A DNA stretch of 64,000 bases from Palsa-504 sp963822765 (GCA_963822765.1 CAWGJL010000031.1:62001-126000); one strand, 5' to 3'; counted from the stretch's first letter, positions 1-9,342 are shown. Notes: a model not told the origin generated them from the letters alone. Numbers and translations are program-made.

Positions 1-1138
1 CGCCGAGTTTCTTTCTGATATCCGGACTGCAAACCAAGAGCTCAAGACTATCGGCTAGGGCCACCGGATCTTGCGGTATCGTTAGCGCCCCCGTCACGTC
101 AGGTTTGATGATTTCGGCGAGTGCCTTCACGTCACTGGTGACCACGCACAGCCCGCTGGCCATTGCTTCTACCGGTTTCAGCGGCGTAACGAGCTGGCAT
201 ACCCTGTCCGGGGTGCGGGGGACGACGAAAACATCGAGGAGCGCGTGGAATTCACGTACTTTCGCCGCGGGCACACGGCCGGTGAAGATGACCGCCTGGC
301 CCAGGCCGAGGTCCGCCGCCTGACGCTGCAGGGCGGGACGCTCCGGCCCGTCGCCGACGATCAGCGTCCGCACCGGCAGGCCGCGGTCTTTGAGCAGGCG
401 GGTCGCCTCGAGCAGGGTGCCGATCCCCTCGTGCGGGACCAGGCTGGTGACCTCGCCGACGACGTGCTCGTTCGGCGCGATGCCGAGTTCTTTGCGAAGT
501 GCGCCGGCGTCGGGCAGCGGCTGGAGGAACTCCTCGGACACGGCGTTCGGCACGATGAGGACCTTGTCGGCGGGGACGCCGCGGGCCACGATCTCCTCCC
601 GCATGGCCTCGCCCAGGGTCACCACCAGGTCGGCGGCCAGCATGCAGCGGGTCTCCAGGTCACGGCTGCGCTGGTACAGCTCGCTGCTGGCCATCTTTTC
701 GCTGTCCGGGTGCCGGGACAGCCAGGTGTCCTCCCAGAACCCGCGCACCTCGTACACCACGGGCAGCCCGTATCTTTTCCCGACGGCCAGGGCGACCACG
801 GCGTTGACGTAGTTGCTCGCGGCGTGCAGCACCGCGGGGCGCAGCTGCTCGGTAAGCCGGGCGGCCATCTCGACGGCGAGACCGGCCGCTTTGTCGGCGC
901 GGCTCGGCATTCTCCAGGGCAGCAGCCGGTGGTACGGGATGCCGTCCAGCGTGACCAGGCGCCTGCCGTCCAGCGTGCCCTGGGTCACCGGGAAGCCGCA
1001 GCGGGTCACCACGTGGGGGTCGAGCCCGGCGGCTTGCTGGGCCAGCACGATCTCGTGCGTGCGGATCGTGTAGCCGGCGTTCGTGGTGGGCAGCGCGTCG
1101 TTCACGATGTGAAGCACGCGGCCGGGGGTTGCTTCCAT
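1..1138 (-). CDS. GT4-family glycosyltransferase, 3' end cut by window edge
   Basis: Predicted retaining GT-B glycosyltransferase that moves a nucleotide-activated sugar onto a cell-surface glycan in the cytoplasm. About 379 codons are visible and no stop is reached, so the C-terminus lies outside the window. The N-terminal Rossmann half opens with HIVNDALPTTNAGYT; the C-terminal donor-binding half shows VGDGPERPAL, FTGRVP and KPVEAMASG, the usual GT4 signature order. ATG at 1138 is the best start: the same frame is closed by a TGA at 1186-1184 just upstream. It faces away from wecB. The segment immediately upstream (1191-1670) reads in another frame and may originally have been its N-terminal extension. 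The family is clear; the acceptor is unknown. Confidence 0.85.
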   Translation of the reverse strand, partial: MEATPGRVLHIVNDALPTTNAGYTIRTHEIVLAQQAAGLDPHVVTRCGFPVTQGTLDGRRLVTLDGIPYHRLLPWRMPSRADKAAGLAVEMAARLTEQLRPAVLHAASNYVNAVVALAVGKRYGLPVVYEVRGFWEDTWLSRHPDSEKMASSELYQRSRDLETRCMLAADLVVTLGEAMREEIVARGVPADKVLIVPNAVSEEFLQPLPDAGALRKELGIAPNEHVVGEVTSLVPHEGIGTLLEATRLLKDRGLPVRTLIVGDGPERPALQRQAADLGLGQAVIFTGRVPAAKVREFHALLDVFVVPRTPDRVCQLVTPLKPVEAMASGLCVVTSDVKALAEIIKPDVTGALTIPQDPVALADSLELLVCSPDIRKKLG

Positions 1139-1189
1139 GATCGTGGCCAGAAAGCGGCCGTATCTGGCCAGAACTGGCCATGATCATGG
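1135..1189. repeat. Imperfect inverted repeat at the GT4 start
   Basis: Arms 1135-1150 and 1174-1189 are 16 bases each and pair at 15 of 16 positions around a 23-base loop that itself holds the palindrome TCTGGCCAGA. The left arm contains the GT4 start codon, so the hairpin would sequester it in mRNA. It lies exactly where the reading frame changes between the upstream helical segment and the glycosyltransferase. It could be a small mobile palindrome or a translational control hairpin. Confidence 0.6.
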
Positions 1190-1190
1190 A

Positions 1191-1670
1191 ATCGCCGCTC
1201 AGGACGGCACGCTCGGCGGACAGGCGAGTGCGGAGGCGGCGGGCGCGGCGGCCGGGGGCGTGCTCGAGGGCTTCGAGCGCGTCAGTGGGGCGGCCTTCGC
1301 GCCAGGCCAGGCGGGCGGCAAGCACCGGGCGGGCGCGGTCGTCCTCGGGCAGCCGGGCCAGCGCCGCGGCGGCGGTCTCGGGCTGGTCGACGGCCAGGCT
1401 GAACGCGGCCAGGCGGCGCGGCGAGGCGTCGAGCGCGGCCCGCGCGGCGGCCCGGTCCCCCGCGCCCCACAGCGCCGCCGCGCGCCCGTAGGGCCCGGCG
1501 AGCCGGAGCGCCCGGCGCAGCGGCGGGGGCAGTACTCTCTGGGCCAGGATGATGGCACGGACCGGATCGGCGGCCGCGTGCCGCCAGGCAATCGAGGTCG
1601 CGAGCGTGAGCGCGCGAGGCGACGCGTGCAAGCCGCGGAAGCCCAGCCTGCGCGGGGCGGACGTCATCAC
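1191..1670 (-). CDS. Ala/Arg-rich helical (TPR-like) segment, probable detached N-terminus of the GT4 gene
   Basis: ATG at 1670 opens a frame with strong high-GC codon phase for about 160 codons. The protein is basic and alanine-rich, with repeated A-A-x-A-L helices of the kind seen in solenoid repeats (RAAARAALDA, ETAAAALARLP, TDALEALEHAP). No catalytic motif is visible. The frame stays open past 1191 but then runs antisense-like through the glycosyltransferase, so the real product either stops by a frame change near 1140-1190 or the two pieces were one protein separated by an indel in the inverted repeat. It is divergent from wecB with only about 40 bases between starts. Confidence 0.5.
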
Positions 1671-1708
1671 GGCAGATTTTATCGGTTCAGGTGAACGGAA
1701 AGGACGCG

Positions 1709-2788
1709 ATGCGCGCACCTATCACCCACGTGCTGGGCGCGAGGCCGAACTTCATGAAGGCCGCGCCGGTGATCGCCGCCCTGGCCGAGCTTGGTCACGA
1801 GCAGCGGATCGTGCACACCGGGCAGCACTACGACGAGCGCATGTCCGAGGTGTTCTTCGTCCAGCTGGGCCTGCCGCGGCCGGACCTGAACCTGGGCGTG
1901 GGGTCGGGCAGCCACGCGCGGCAGACCGCCGAGATCATGACCGGGATGGAGCAGGAGTTCATCGCGAACTCCCCCGCGCTGGCCGTGGTCTACGGGGACG
2001 TCAACTCGACGGTGGGCGCGGCGCTGGCCGGGGCCAAGCTGGGCGTGCCGCTGGCCCACGTCGAGGCCGGGCTGCGCAGCTTCGACGACTCGATGCCGGA
2101 GGAGATCAACCGGCGGCTGACCGACCAGCTGTGCGCGCTGCTGTTCGCGACCTCGCCGGAGGCGATCGGGTACCTGGCCCGCGAGGGCCGCCCGGTCAGC
2201 GCGGTGCACCTGGTCGGCAACCCGATGATCGACACGCTGCTGGCCCATCTGGACCGGTTCGACGTGGCCGCCGCCCGGGCCGCCGCCGGGCTGCCGGAGC
2301 GGTACGTGGCGGCCACCTTGCACCGGCCGTCCAACGTCGACGACCCGCGGGCGGCGGCGTTGCTGGTGCGGGCGCTGCACGAGGTGGCCGACGAGCTGGA
2401 CCTGATCATCCCGGTGCACCCGCGGGGCCGGGCCGCGCTGCAGGCCGCGGGCCTGGACGCGCACCCCCGGCTGCACGTCTGCGACCCGCTGGGCTACCTG
2501 GAGTTCATGGCCCTGGTCAAAGGGGCCTGCGCGGTGATCACCGACTCCGGCGGGGTCCAGGAGGAGACCACCCTGCTCCGGGTGCCGTGCCTGACCCTGC
2601 GGCCGAACACCGAACGGCCCATCACCATCACCAGCGGCAGCAACCGCCTGGTCACCGACGCCGAGCTGGCCGCCGCGGTGCTCAAGGCGTGCCACGACGG
2701 GCCCTATGCGGGCGAGCTGCCGCCGCTGTGGGACGGGCAGGCTGGCCCGCGGATCGCCCGGATCATCACCGCCTGGCTGGACCTATGA
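1709..2788 (+). CDS. wecB: UDP-N-acetylglucosamine 2-epimerase, non-hydrolysing
   Basis: Interconverts UDP-GlcNAc and UDP-ManNAc, supplying ManNAc-type sugars for envelope polymers. The 359-residue length is normal. Diagnostic family blocks are present in order: GARPNFMKAAP, TGQHYDERMSEVFF, HVEAGLRSFDD, MPEEINRRLTD, TLHRPSNVDD, ITDSGGVQEE and LRPNTERPITI. ATG 1709 was chosen over an in-frame GTG at 1691 because GAAAGGA sits 4-5 bases upstream of it and the protein then begins at the conserved strand. Its TGA overlaps the next ATG (ATGA, 2785-2788), so translation is probably coupled. It is the most certain anchor for calling the locus a glycan pathway. Confidence 0.95.
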   Translation: MRAPITHVLGARPNFMKAAPVIAALAELGHEQRIVHTGQHYDERMSEVFFVQLGLPRPDLNLGVGSGSHARQTAEIMTGMEQEFIANSPALAVVYGDVNSTVGAALAGAKLGVPLAHVEAGLRSFDDSMPEEINRRLTDQLCALLFATSPEAIGYLAREGRPVSAVHLVGNPMIDTLLAHLDRFDVAAARAAAGLPERYVAATLHRPSNVDDPRAAALLVRALHEVADELDLIIPVHPRGRAALQAAGLDAHPRLHVCDPLGYLEFMALVKGACAVITDSGGVQEETTLLRVPCLTLRPNTERPITITSGSNRLVTDAELAAAVLKACHDGPYAGELPPLWDGQAGPRIARIITAWLDL

Positions 2789-4428
2789 GCGACGACGTAA
2801 GGGACCGCCTGGAGGGCGGCCCGGAGGCAATCGGAGAATCGGGCCTGGCCGCCGAGCGCGACCGGCTGGCCCGGACCCTGCGCGACACCCGGCTGCAGCT
2901 GGCCATGACCCAGGCCCGGCTGTCCGCGCTGGAACGTTCCGCGACGCTGACCCTGGGCCGGACCCTGGTCCGGGCCGCGCGGCGCCCGTGGTCCCGCGGG
3001 GTTCAGCTGCCCCTGGACCTGGTGCGGCTGTGGCGGGAACGCGGCGGCCTGACCGGGCCCGCGGCGGCCACCCTCGCGCTGGCGTCGGCGCAGCTCAATG
3101 ACCTGTCCGGGGTCGGGGAACGGTTCTTGTCGGCGCTGACCGCGCCCGGCCTGGGCGCGCCGGGCGTCGGGATCACCCCGCCGGGGCTGGTCGTCACCGG
3201 CGTGCTCAGCGCCGAATCGTGCGCGACGCTAGCCCCGGACGCGGCGGTCTACCCGCTGCTGCCGCACGACGCGGACGTGATGCTGGAGAGCGTCGGCGCC
3301 GACGTGGTGCTGATCGAGGCCGCGGCCATGCTGGCCAGCTCGGCCTGGGCCTACGCCGGCGACCCGGCCGCCACCGACCGCGGCCGGCGGCTGGGGCGGC
3401 TGATCGCGGGGGCCCGCGCGCTGGGCAAGCCGGTGATCTTCGTCCGCAACATCCCCGCGCAGCTGGCCCCGGGCCTGGACTGGGTCGCGGCCAGCTGCGA
3501 CGCGGTGTCCGACGATGGCTTCGGGGTGCAGCTGGCCCGGTTCAACCCGATCGGGCTGGCCGGACAGCGGCCGTCCGACCCGTTCTACGCGGGCCCCAGG
3601 GACCCCCGGGAGCCGCCCGCCGTCCGGGCCCTGCTCGACTCGCTGACCGGGACGGCCGGCCCGGTGACGGTCACCGGCGAGGTCGGCTGGCGCCGGCGGC
3701 CCGCGCTGTACCGGGAGCACGCCCTGTTCGTCACCGTGTCCGGCGGCCAGGCGAGGGAGCAGCGGGCCTGCGGCGCGCGGGTGATCATGATCGACGGCGA
3801 GCAGGCCGCGCTGCGCGAGCAGATCGCCGCGGCCCGGGCGCAGGCGCCGCTGACCGAGGCCGGGACGCTCCCCGAGCTGAGGGAGATCTTCACCGCGCAC
3901 GCGACTCCGGTGCGGCTGGCCGGGCTGGCCAGCCTGGCCGGGCTGCCCGGGCACCTGGTCACCGGGCGGCAGATCGCGGTGCTGGCCCGCGTCGAGGACG
4001 CCGCTGGCGCCGCCGCCCTGGCCGCCCGCCTGCGCCGGCAGCGCAGCGCGCCCGCCGAGCTCGTGGCGGTGGTCGCGGAATCCGCCGAGCTGTCCCGCCA
4101 CGCGGTGATCGCGGCGCTCGCCGACCTGGCCGGGCAGGGCATACTGATCACGGCCGTCTCGCAGGAGGCCGGGGGCGCCGGCTGGATCGCGCAGGCCGCC
4201 CGGGCGGCGCGCTCGCCGTGGGTCGCGCCGTGGCAGGCCGACCGCGAGTACGACGAGTGGTACCTGCTCGACCTGGCCTGCGCGCGGGAGTGCGCGCAGG
4301 CCGACGCGGTCGGCTACGCCGGGTCCGGCTACGGGTACGTGACCTCGCTCGACCCGGCGCTGGCCCGGCCGGAGTTCTTCGGCGCGGACGGCTCGGACCA
4401 CGGTCTACGGCTCTTCTCTCTCAGCTAA
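2785..4428 (+). CDS. Coiled-coil glycosyltransferase-like protein
   Basis: 547 residues, starting at the ATG that overlaps the wecB stop. Residues about 20-60 are an acidic/basic heptad-rich segment (AAERDRLARTLRDTR, AMTQARLSALER), likely a coiled coil, followed by a basic linker. The middle part has alternating strand/helix blocks resembling a CgeB/GT-B-like fold (VVLIEAAAML, KPVIFVRNIPAQ). The C-terminal third (ELVAVVAESAEL, DEWYLLDLACARE) looks like a degenerate GT-A domain without an obvious DxD. No catalytic residue can be assigned. Position between wecB and a double glycosyltransferase implies a role in assembling or organising the same glycan; a non-catalytic partner is possible. Confidence 0.6.
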   Translation: MSDDVRDRLEGGPEAIGESGLAAERDRLARTLRDTRLQLAMTQARLSALERSATLTLGRTLVRAARRPWSRGVQLPLDLVRLWRERGGLTGPAAATLALASAQLNDLSGVGERFLSALTAPGLGAPGVGITPPGLVVTGVLSAESCATLAPDAAVYPLLPHDADVMLESVGADVVLIEAAAMLASSAWAYAGDPAATDRGRRLGRLIAGARALGKPVIFVRNIPAQLAPGLDWVAASCDAVSDDGFGVQLARFNPIGLAGQRPSDPFYAGPRDPREPPAVRALLDSLTGTAGPVTVTGEVGWRRRPALYREHALFVTVSGGQAREQRACGARVIMIDGEQAALREQIAAARAQAPLTEAGTLPELREIFTAHATPVRLAGLASLAGLPGHLVTGRQIAVLARVEDAAGAAALAARLRRQRSAPAELVAVVAESAELSRHAVIAALADLAGQGILITAVSQEAGGAGWIAQAARAARSPWVAPWQADREYDEWYLLDLACARECAQADAVGYAGSGYGYVTSLDPALARPEFFGADGSDHGLRLFSLS

Positions 4429-4440
4429 GGAGTTGTCGGG

Positions 4441-6645
4441 TTGACCACGCGAGCGCTTGTCTACGGTGACATCGACCTGAACCTGATCGATGGCTCGGCC
4501 ATCTGGCTGCAGTCCGTCACGCAGGCGCTGGCCGGGGCGGGCTGCGCGGTGACGCTGGTGCTCAAGGCACCGGTGCGCACCAGCCGCCTGATCGAGCCGC
4601 TGCTGGCCGAACCGGGCGTGACGGTCCGCCGGCCGTTCGAGGAACACCTGCTTGAGGGTTCTGGGGTCCCAGGTCCGGTCACCGCCGCGGCGGCCCCGGA
4701 ACTGCTCGCCCGGCTGGACGCCGAGGCCCCGCACGACCTGGTCGTGCTGCGCGGCCGGGCGGTCACCGCCGCGGCGGCCAAGAGCGGCGCGTTCGCCGGG
4801 CGGCTGTGGCCGTACCTGACCGACGTCCCGCAGTCGGTGCCGGGGCTCACGCCGGCGGCGGCCGAGGAACTCGCGATGATCGCCGCCGCGGCGCGCTACA
4901 TCCTCTGCCAGACCGAGGAACTGCGCTGCTTCCTGGAGGGCAGCATCCCCGCGGCGTGCGGCAAGTGCGTGCTGCTGCCGCCCATCTTGACCGAGATCCC
5001 CGCGTCCCGGGACACGTCCGCGGCCGGGACCCCGCTGAAGCTGGTCTACTCCGGTAAGTTCGCGCCGCGCTGGAACACGCTGGAGATGACCGAACTGCCC
5101 GGCCTGCTCGCCGCCCGGGGGGTCGCCGCCGAGCTGCACATGATCGGCGACAAGATCCACAACGCGCCGGGCGACTACCAGCAGCGGATGCGATCCGCGC
5201 TGGACACCGAGGGCGTCATCTGGCACGGCGGGCACTCACGGGAGGACGCCCTGCGCCTCGCGGCGTCCTGCGACATCGGGCTGGGCTGGCGGCACCCCGA
5301 GCTTGACGCGAGCCTGGAGCTGTCCACCAAGGTCCTGGAGTACGGGGCCGTCGGGCTGCCGGTCATCCTCAACCGCACGCCCATGCACGAGGGGCTGCTG
5401 GGAGCCGACTACCCGTTGTTCGCGGCCAGCCTCGCCGATGTGGCGGACACGGCCGCCGCGGCGGCGGCTGACCCGGGGGTGTTCCGGCAGGCGGCCGGCC
5501 GGACCAGCGCGGCCGCCCAGCAGTTCACCCTGGACCGGGCGGCGGAGCGGCTGCGCGGGTACCTGGCCCGGGCGCTGCCGCCCCAGTCAGTGGCGGCCAC
5601 GCCGGACAAACTCAAGGTCGTGGTGGCCGGGCACGACCTGAAGTTCTTCACCCCGTTGCTGGATTACCTGCGGCTGCAGCCGGGGCTGGAGGTGCGGCTG
5701 GACCAGTGGGCCGCGCTGGGCAAGCACGACGCGGACCTCAGCCGGGAACTGGCGGGCTGGGCCGACGTGGTGATCTGCGAATGGTGCGGGCCGAACGCCG
5801 TCTGGTACAGCAAGCACAAGCGGCGCGGGTCACGGCTGGTGGTCCGGCTGCACCGGTTCGAGCTGGCCTCGCCCTACCCGGCCCAGGTCAAGATCAGCGC
5901 GGTGAACCAGGTGGTGTGCGTGAGCCCGCACTACGCCCGGCTGACCCGGGAGCAGACCGGCTGGCCGGAGGCGAAGGTGGTGACGGTCTCGAACGCCATC
6001 GACGTGGCCCAGCTGGACCGGCCCAAGCTCGACGGCGCCCGGTTCCACCTGGGCCTGGTCGGCATCGTCCCGTCCCGCAAGCGCATGGACCTGGCCCTGG
6101 ACGTGCTGGCGGAACTGCGCCGCGAGGACGACCGGTACCTGCTGTTCATCAAGTCGGGGATGCCGTGGGAGCACTGGTGGGTGTGGCAGAATCCGGCCGA
6201 GCGCGAGCACTACGCCGCCGCGCTGCGCCGGGTGCAGCGGTCCCCGCTGCTGCGCGGGGCGGTGGTGTTCGACGACGCGGGCCCGGATGTCCCGGCCTGG
6301 ATGCGCCGGGTCGGCTTCATGCTGTCCACCAGCGACGACGAGAGCTTCCACGTCGCGCCGGCCGAGGGGATGGCGTCCGGGGCGGTGCCGGTGCTGCGGC
6401 ACTGGCCAGGCGCCGAGACCATCTACGACACGCGCTGGATCCACCGCGGCCCGGCCGAGATGGCGGCCGCGATCGCGGCCCTGGACGACGAGGCCGGCTG
6501 GCGCCGGGCCGGTGACGAGGCCCACGCGCAGGCCGCCGCCGCGTTCAACCTGCCGCGCGTGTGCGAGGCCTGGCGCGACCTGCTCACCACCGACCTGGAC
6601 CCGGCGGTGCCGGATCCGAAGCTCGAGCTGCTCGGCTCCGGCTGA
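4441..6645 (+). CDS. Tandem glycosyltransferase (two GT-B modules in one chain)
   Basis: 734 residues with two GT4-like halves. Half one (about 1-380) has YSGKFAPRWNT, MIGDKIHNAPGD, WHGGHSREDALR and LEYGAVGLPVILNR. Half two (about 384-720) starts at LKVVVAGHDLKFF and has VVCVSPHYARL, VSNAIDV, LGLVGIVPSRKR, TSDDESFHVAPAEGMASG and VLRHWPGAETIY. Each resembles a full donor-binding module; duplication or fusion would let one enzyme add two sugars or a repeating disaccharide. TTG 4441 is the start, preceded 8 bases away by AAGGAG that overlaps the previous stop (4427-4432). Family assignment is good; sugar specificity is unknown. Confidence 0.8.
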   Translation: MTTRALVYGDIDLNLIDGSAIWLQSVTQALAGAGCAVTLVLKAPVRTSRLIEPLLAEPGVTVRRPFEEHLLEGSGVPGPVTAAAAPELLARLDAEAPHDLVVLRGRAVTAAAAKSGAFAGRLWPYLTDVPQSVPGLTPAAAEELAMIAAAARYILCQTEELRCFLEGSIPAACGKCVLLPPILTEIPASRDTSAAGTPLKLVYSGKFAPRWNTLEMTELPGLLAARGVAAELHMIGDKIHNAPGDYQQRMRSALDTEGVIWHGGHSREDALRLAASCDIGLGWRHPELDASLELSTKVLEYGAVGLPVILNRTPMHEGLLGADYPLFAASLADVADTAAAAAADPGVFRQAAGRTSAAAQQFTLDRAAERLRGYLARALPPQSVAATPDKLKVVVAGHDLKFFTPLLDYLRLQPGLEVRLDQWAALGKHDADLSRELAGWADVVICEWCGPNAVWYSKHKRRGSRLVVRLHRFELASPYPAQVKISAVNQVVCVSPHYARLTREQTGWPEAKVVTVSNAIDVAQLDRPKLDGARFHLGLVGIVPSRKRMDLALDVLAELRREDDRYLLFIKSGMPWEHWWVWQNPAEREHYAAALRRVQRSPLLRGAVVFDDAGPDVPAWMRRVGFMLSTSDDESFHVAPAEGMASGAVPVLRHWPGAETIYDTRWIHRGPAEMAAAIAALDDEAGWRRAGDEAHAQAAAAFNLPRVCEAWRDLLTTDLDPAVPDPKLELLGSG

Positions 6646-6651
6646 GGCGGC

Positions 6652-8346
6652 ATGTACTTCACGCTCGCCATCAGCGCGGCCACCCGCGAGCGGTGCACGG
6701 CGCTGGCCGGCGCGGCGGCCAGCACGGATCCCCGGGTCATGCCGATCCCCGGTCCGCCGGCCGTCGTCTGGCAGGACGGGCCGGCCGCGGTCTTGTGCTG
6801 GCCCGGGCCGGACGGTACGGCCGCCCGCTCGCACGCCGGGACGATCTGGGCGGACGACGACGGATTGCACGCGCGGACCGGGGTGACCCGGGTCGACCCG
6901 GTCTACCTGGCCGAGGTCCCGGGGGCGGTACTCATCAGCGACCGTGCCTCGTGGGCGGCGGCGGTGGCGGGCCGGCTGGCCGAACCGGACCCGGTCATGG
7001 CGGCCGCCTTCCTCGGCCTCGGCTACCCGGTCGGCGCCGCGACCCCGTTCCGCGGCGTCCGGGCCCTGGCCGCCCGGCGCCAGCTGACGGTCACCGCCGG
7101 CCGGCTGACCGAGGCGGCAGCCCCCCGGCCTGACGGGGCCGCCCCGGACGGATCGTACGGCGCGGTCGCGGCCGCCCTGGCCGACGCGGTCCGGCCGCTC
7201 GGCGAGCGGGGCGTGCCGGTCGAGCTGTCCCTGACCGGCGGGAAGGACAGCCGGCTGATCGCCGCCGCGCTGACCGCGGCCCAGGTACCGTTCCGGGCCC
7301 GCACGCACGGCTTCGCCAGCCACCCCGACGTCATCGTGGCGGCCATGATCGCGAGCAAGCTCGGCATCGAGCACGTGGTCACCGAGCCACGCCCGGCCGA
7401 CCCGGAGCGGGCGCCCGACGAGGCCGGCGTGCTGGCCAGGCTCCGGTCGGCGGTGCTGGTCTCCGACGGGATGCTGTCCGCGTTCGAGAACGTCGGCCGG
7501 CCCGACCCGCAGCTGACCGTGACCCCGGTGCAGACCGGCGGGCACGGCGGCGAACTGCTGCGCGGCGGCTACGCGCCCGCCGCGTGGAGCGCCCGGCGAC
7601 CGGCCCGGGCCTGGAGCGAGGCGCGCGGCGCCGAGCTGTTCCGGCGCATGGCCACCCGCCGCCTGGGCCTGCTGCGCCCGGCCGCGGCCGGCGCGTACCT
7701 CGCCAGCCTGGCCCCGTTCGCCGCCGCCCTCCCCCGCGGGCCGCTACGCACGCTGGACGACTTCTACCTGGTGAACCGGGCTGGCCGGTGGTCGGCCGCG
7801 GCCCGCCAGGCGTACCTGCTTCGCGAGTCGCTGGTCCAGCCGTTCTTCGGCGACCAGGTGGTCCGGGCCGCCCGCGCGGTTCCGCTGCCCGACCGGATCA
7901 CCGACCGGCTGCACCGAGGCGTGCTCGCGGAGCTGGGCCCGGAACTGCTCGACCTCCCGCTGGCGGACAGCGGCTGGAAGTCCGGGCCGCGGATCCCGCC
8001 GGTCCGGGCCGCGGCCGCGGCCGCGACGACCGCCGGCGCGCCAGCGGACGGGGCGGCGGGCGCGGCGGACTGGCGGCAGGCCTACGGGGACCAGATGGCC
8101 CGGCTGCTCCGCGACTACGCCCTGGACCTGGGCGCCGCGGGCGGGATGTTCGATATCGTCCGGCGGGCGGCGGCCGAGCGGGTGCTGGCCCCGCCGCAAC
8201 CGGACACGCACGCCGCGTGGGCCCTGGCCACCCTGGCCGCGCTGCTGTCGGGCGACTGGCTGAACGCCCGCGGCGATTCCGGGGTCAGCCCCGGCCGTAG
8301 CGCGTCTCGGCCTGCCAGAAGAACACCACTCCCACCACGAGGGTGA
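6652..8346 (+). CDS. Asparagine-synthetase-like ATP-pyrophosphatase enzyme of the glycan locus
   Basis: 564 residues. A PP-loop ATP-binding motif SLTGGKDSR lies near residue 193, followed by the alpha/beta synthetase fold (GHGGELLRGGY near 300) seen in asparagine and beta-lactam synthetases. The N-terminal half starts MYFTLAI, lacking the Cys2 nucleophile of true glutaminase domains, so glutamine is unlikely to be the ammonia source within this chain. It starts 6 bases after the upstream stop (AGGCGG before the ATG) and must be co-transcribed. Expected chemistry is adenylation of a carboxylate and amide formation, perhaps on a uronic acid of the glycan; this is inference. Its last 62 bases overlap the convergent permease gene. 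Confidence 0.7.
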   Translation: MYFTLAISAATRERCTALAGAAASTDPRVMPIPGPPAVVWQDGPAAVLCWPGPDGTAARSHAGTIWADDDGLHARTGVTRVDPVYLAEVPGAVLISDRASWAAAVAGRLAEPDPVMAAAFLGLGYPVGAATPFRGVRALAARRQLTVTAGRLTEAAAPRPDGAAPDGSYGAVAAALADAVRPLGERGVPVELSLTGGKDSRLIAAALTAAQVPFRARTHGFASHPDVIVAAMIASKLGIEHVVTEPRPADPERAPDEAGVLARLRSAVLVSDGMLSAFENVGRPDPQLTVTPVQTGGHGGELLRGGYAPAAWSARRPARAWSEARGAELFRRMATRRLGLLRPAAAGAYLASLAPFAAALPRGPLRTLDDFYLVNRAGRWSAAARQAYLLRESLVQPFFGDQVVRAARAVPLPDRITDRLHRGVLAELGPELLDLPLADSGWKSGPRIPPVRAAAAAATTAGAPADGAAGAADWRQAYGDQMARLLRDYALDLGAAGGMFDIVRRAAAERVLAPPQPDTHAAWALATLAALLSGDWLNARGDSGVSPGRSASRPARRTPLPPRG

Positions 8347-9325
8347 CGACCGCCCAGCCGATCCCGGCCAGCCACAGCTCGCTGGTCACGACGTCCGGGT
8401 GGCAGTAGGCCTGCAGAGCGGGAATCTTCTTGGCGGTGAACACGGCGCACTTCGCCGCGTTGAACGGCTGAGCGCCCGGAGCGTCGTTGCGATAAGAAGA
8501 CATGATCGCGTTCCGGGTCAGCGAGATGTACACCGCCGCCGGGTTGAGCGACAGCACGTTCTTGGCCCACTCCGGCAGCGTGGCCGGCAGCGAGGCGATG
8601 CTGTACATGACCCCGCAGAAGTACCGCCAGATCCGGGTCAGGAACGGGACCAGCTGGGTGACGTCCTGCGCGCCCGCGCCGACCCGGGCCAGGATCAGCG
8701 CGGCGCCCATGTTGAACGTCGCCTGCATGACCAGCACCGGCACCAGGAACAGCCAGTACCAGGTGAGGGGTTCCCCGGTACTGAGCACGATGGCGAACAG
8801 CACCAGCATCGACACCAGCAACTGCTGGAACTCGACCAGCACGTACGCCAGCGGCAGGCAGGCCCGCGGGAAGTGCAGCGCGCGGATCAGCGCGAGGTTG
8901 GCCCGCATCACGCTGGAGCCGACCACGATCGACCGCTCCGTGAAGCCGAAGATGAACACCCCGGTGACCAGGAACGCCGTGTAGTGGCTGATGCCGCGGT
9001 TGGCCTGGAACAAGATCCCGAAGACCAGGTAGTAGACCGCCGAGTTGAGCAGCGGGGTCAGCACCTGCCACAGCTGGCCGAGCCGGGCCTCGGTGTACAT
9101 GGACACGCTGCGCGCCGTGGCGTAGGCGACGATGAAATGCCGCCGCTGCCAGACCTGGCGCAGGTAGGAGATCAGGCTGGCCCGCGCGGAACTGGGCCGC
9201 AGGCCGTACCGGGCGGCCAGTTCAGCCAGGCTCCCGTCGCCCTCGGGCGGTGCCTCGTCCTCGGAAGCGAGCACGGTCCCGTCCAACAAGCTGCCTGGAG
9301 CGGTGAGCCGCCCGCGGTCGTCCAT
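8285..9325 (-). CDS. ABC-2 type polysaccharide/teichoic-acid export permease
   Basis: 346 residues: about 90 cytoplasmic N-terminal residues, then six hydrophobic segments in the Wzm/TagG pattern, including YTAFLVTGVFIFGF, ACLPLAYVLVEFQQLL, MLVLFAIVLSTG, FLVPVLVMQATFNMG and, near the C-terminus, WAVVTLVVGVVFFW. The motif LGQLWQVLTPLLNS before the first segment is typical of this family. It would flip lipid-linked glycan across the membrane with an ATPase partner, which is not adjacent and is presumably elsewhere. It is convergent with the asparagine-synthetase-like gene and overlaps it by 62 bases. The partner should be sought left of the window. Confidence 0.88.
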   Translation of the reverse strand: MDDRGRLTAPGSLLDGTVLASEDEAPPEGDGSLAELAARYGLRPSSARASLISYLRQVWQRRHFIVAYATARSVSMYTEARLGQLWQVLTPLLNSAVYYLVFGILFQANRGISHYTAFLVTGVFIFGFTERSIVVGSSVMRANLALIRALHFPRACLPLAYVLVEFQQLLVSMLVLFAIVLSTGEPLTWYWLFLVPVLVMQATFNMGAALILARVGAGAQDVTQLVPFLTRIWRYFCGVMYSIASLPATLPEWAKNVLSLNPAAVYISLTRNAIMSSYRNDAPGAQPFNAAKCAVFTAKKIPALQAYCHPDVVTSELWLAGIGWAVVTLVVGVVFFWQAETRYGRG

Positions 9326-9342
9326 GACGTGGAGTCTAATGA

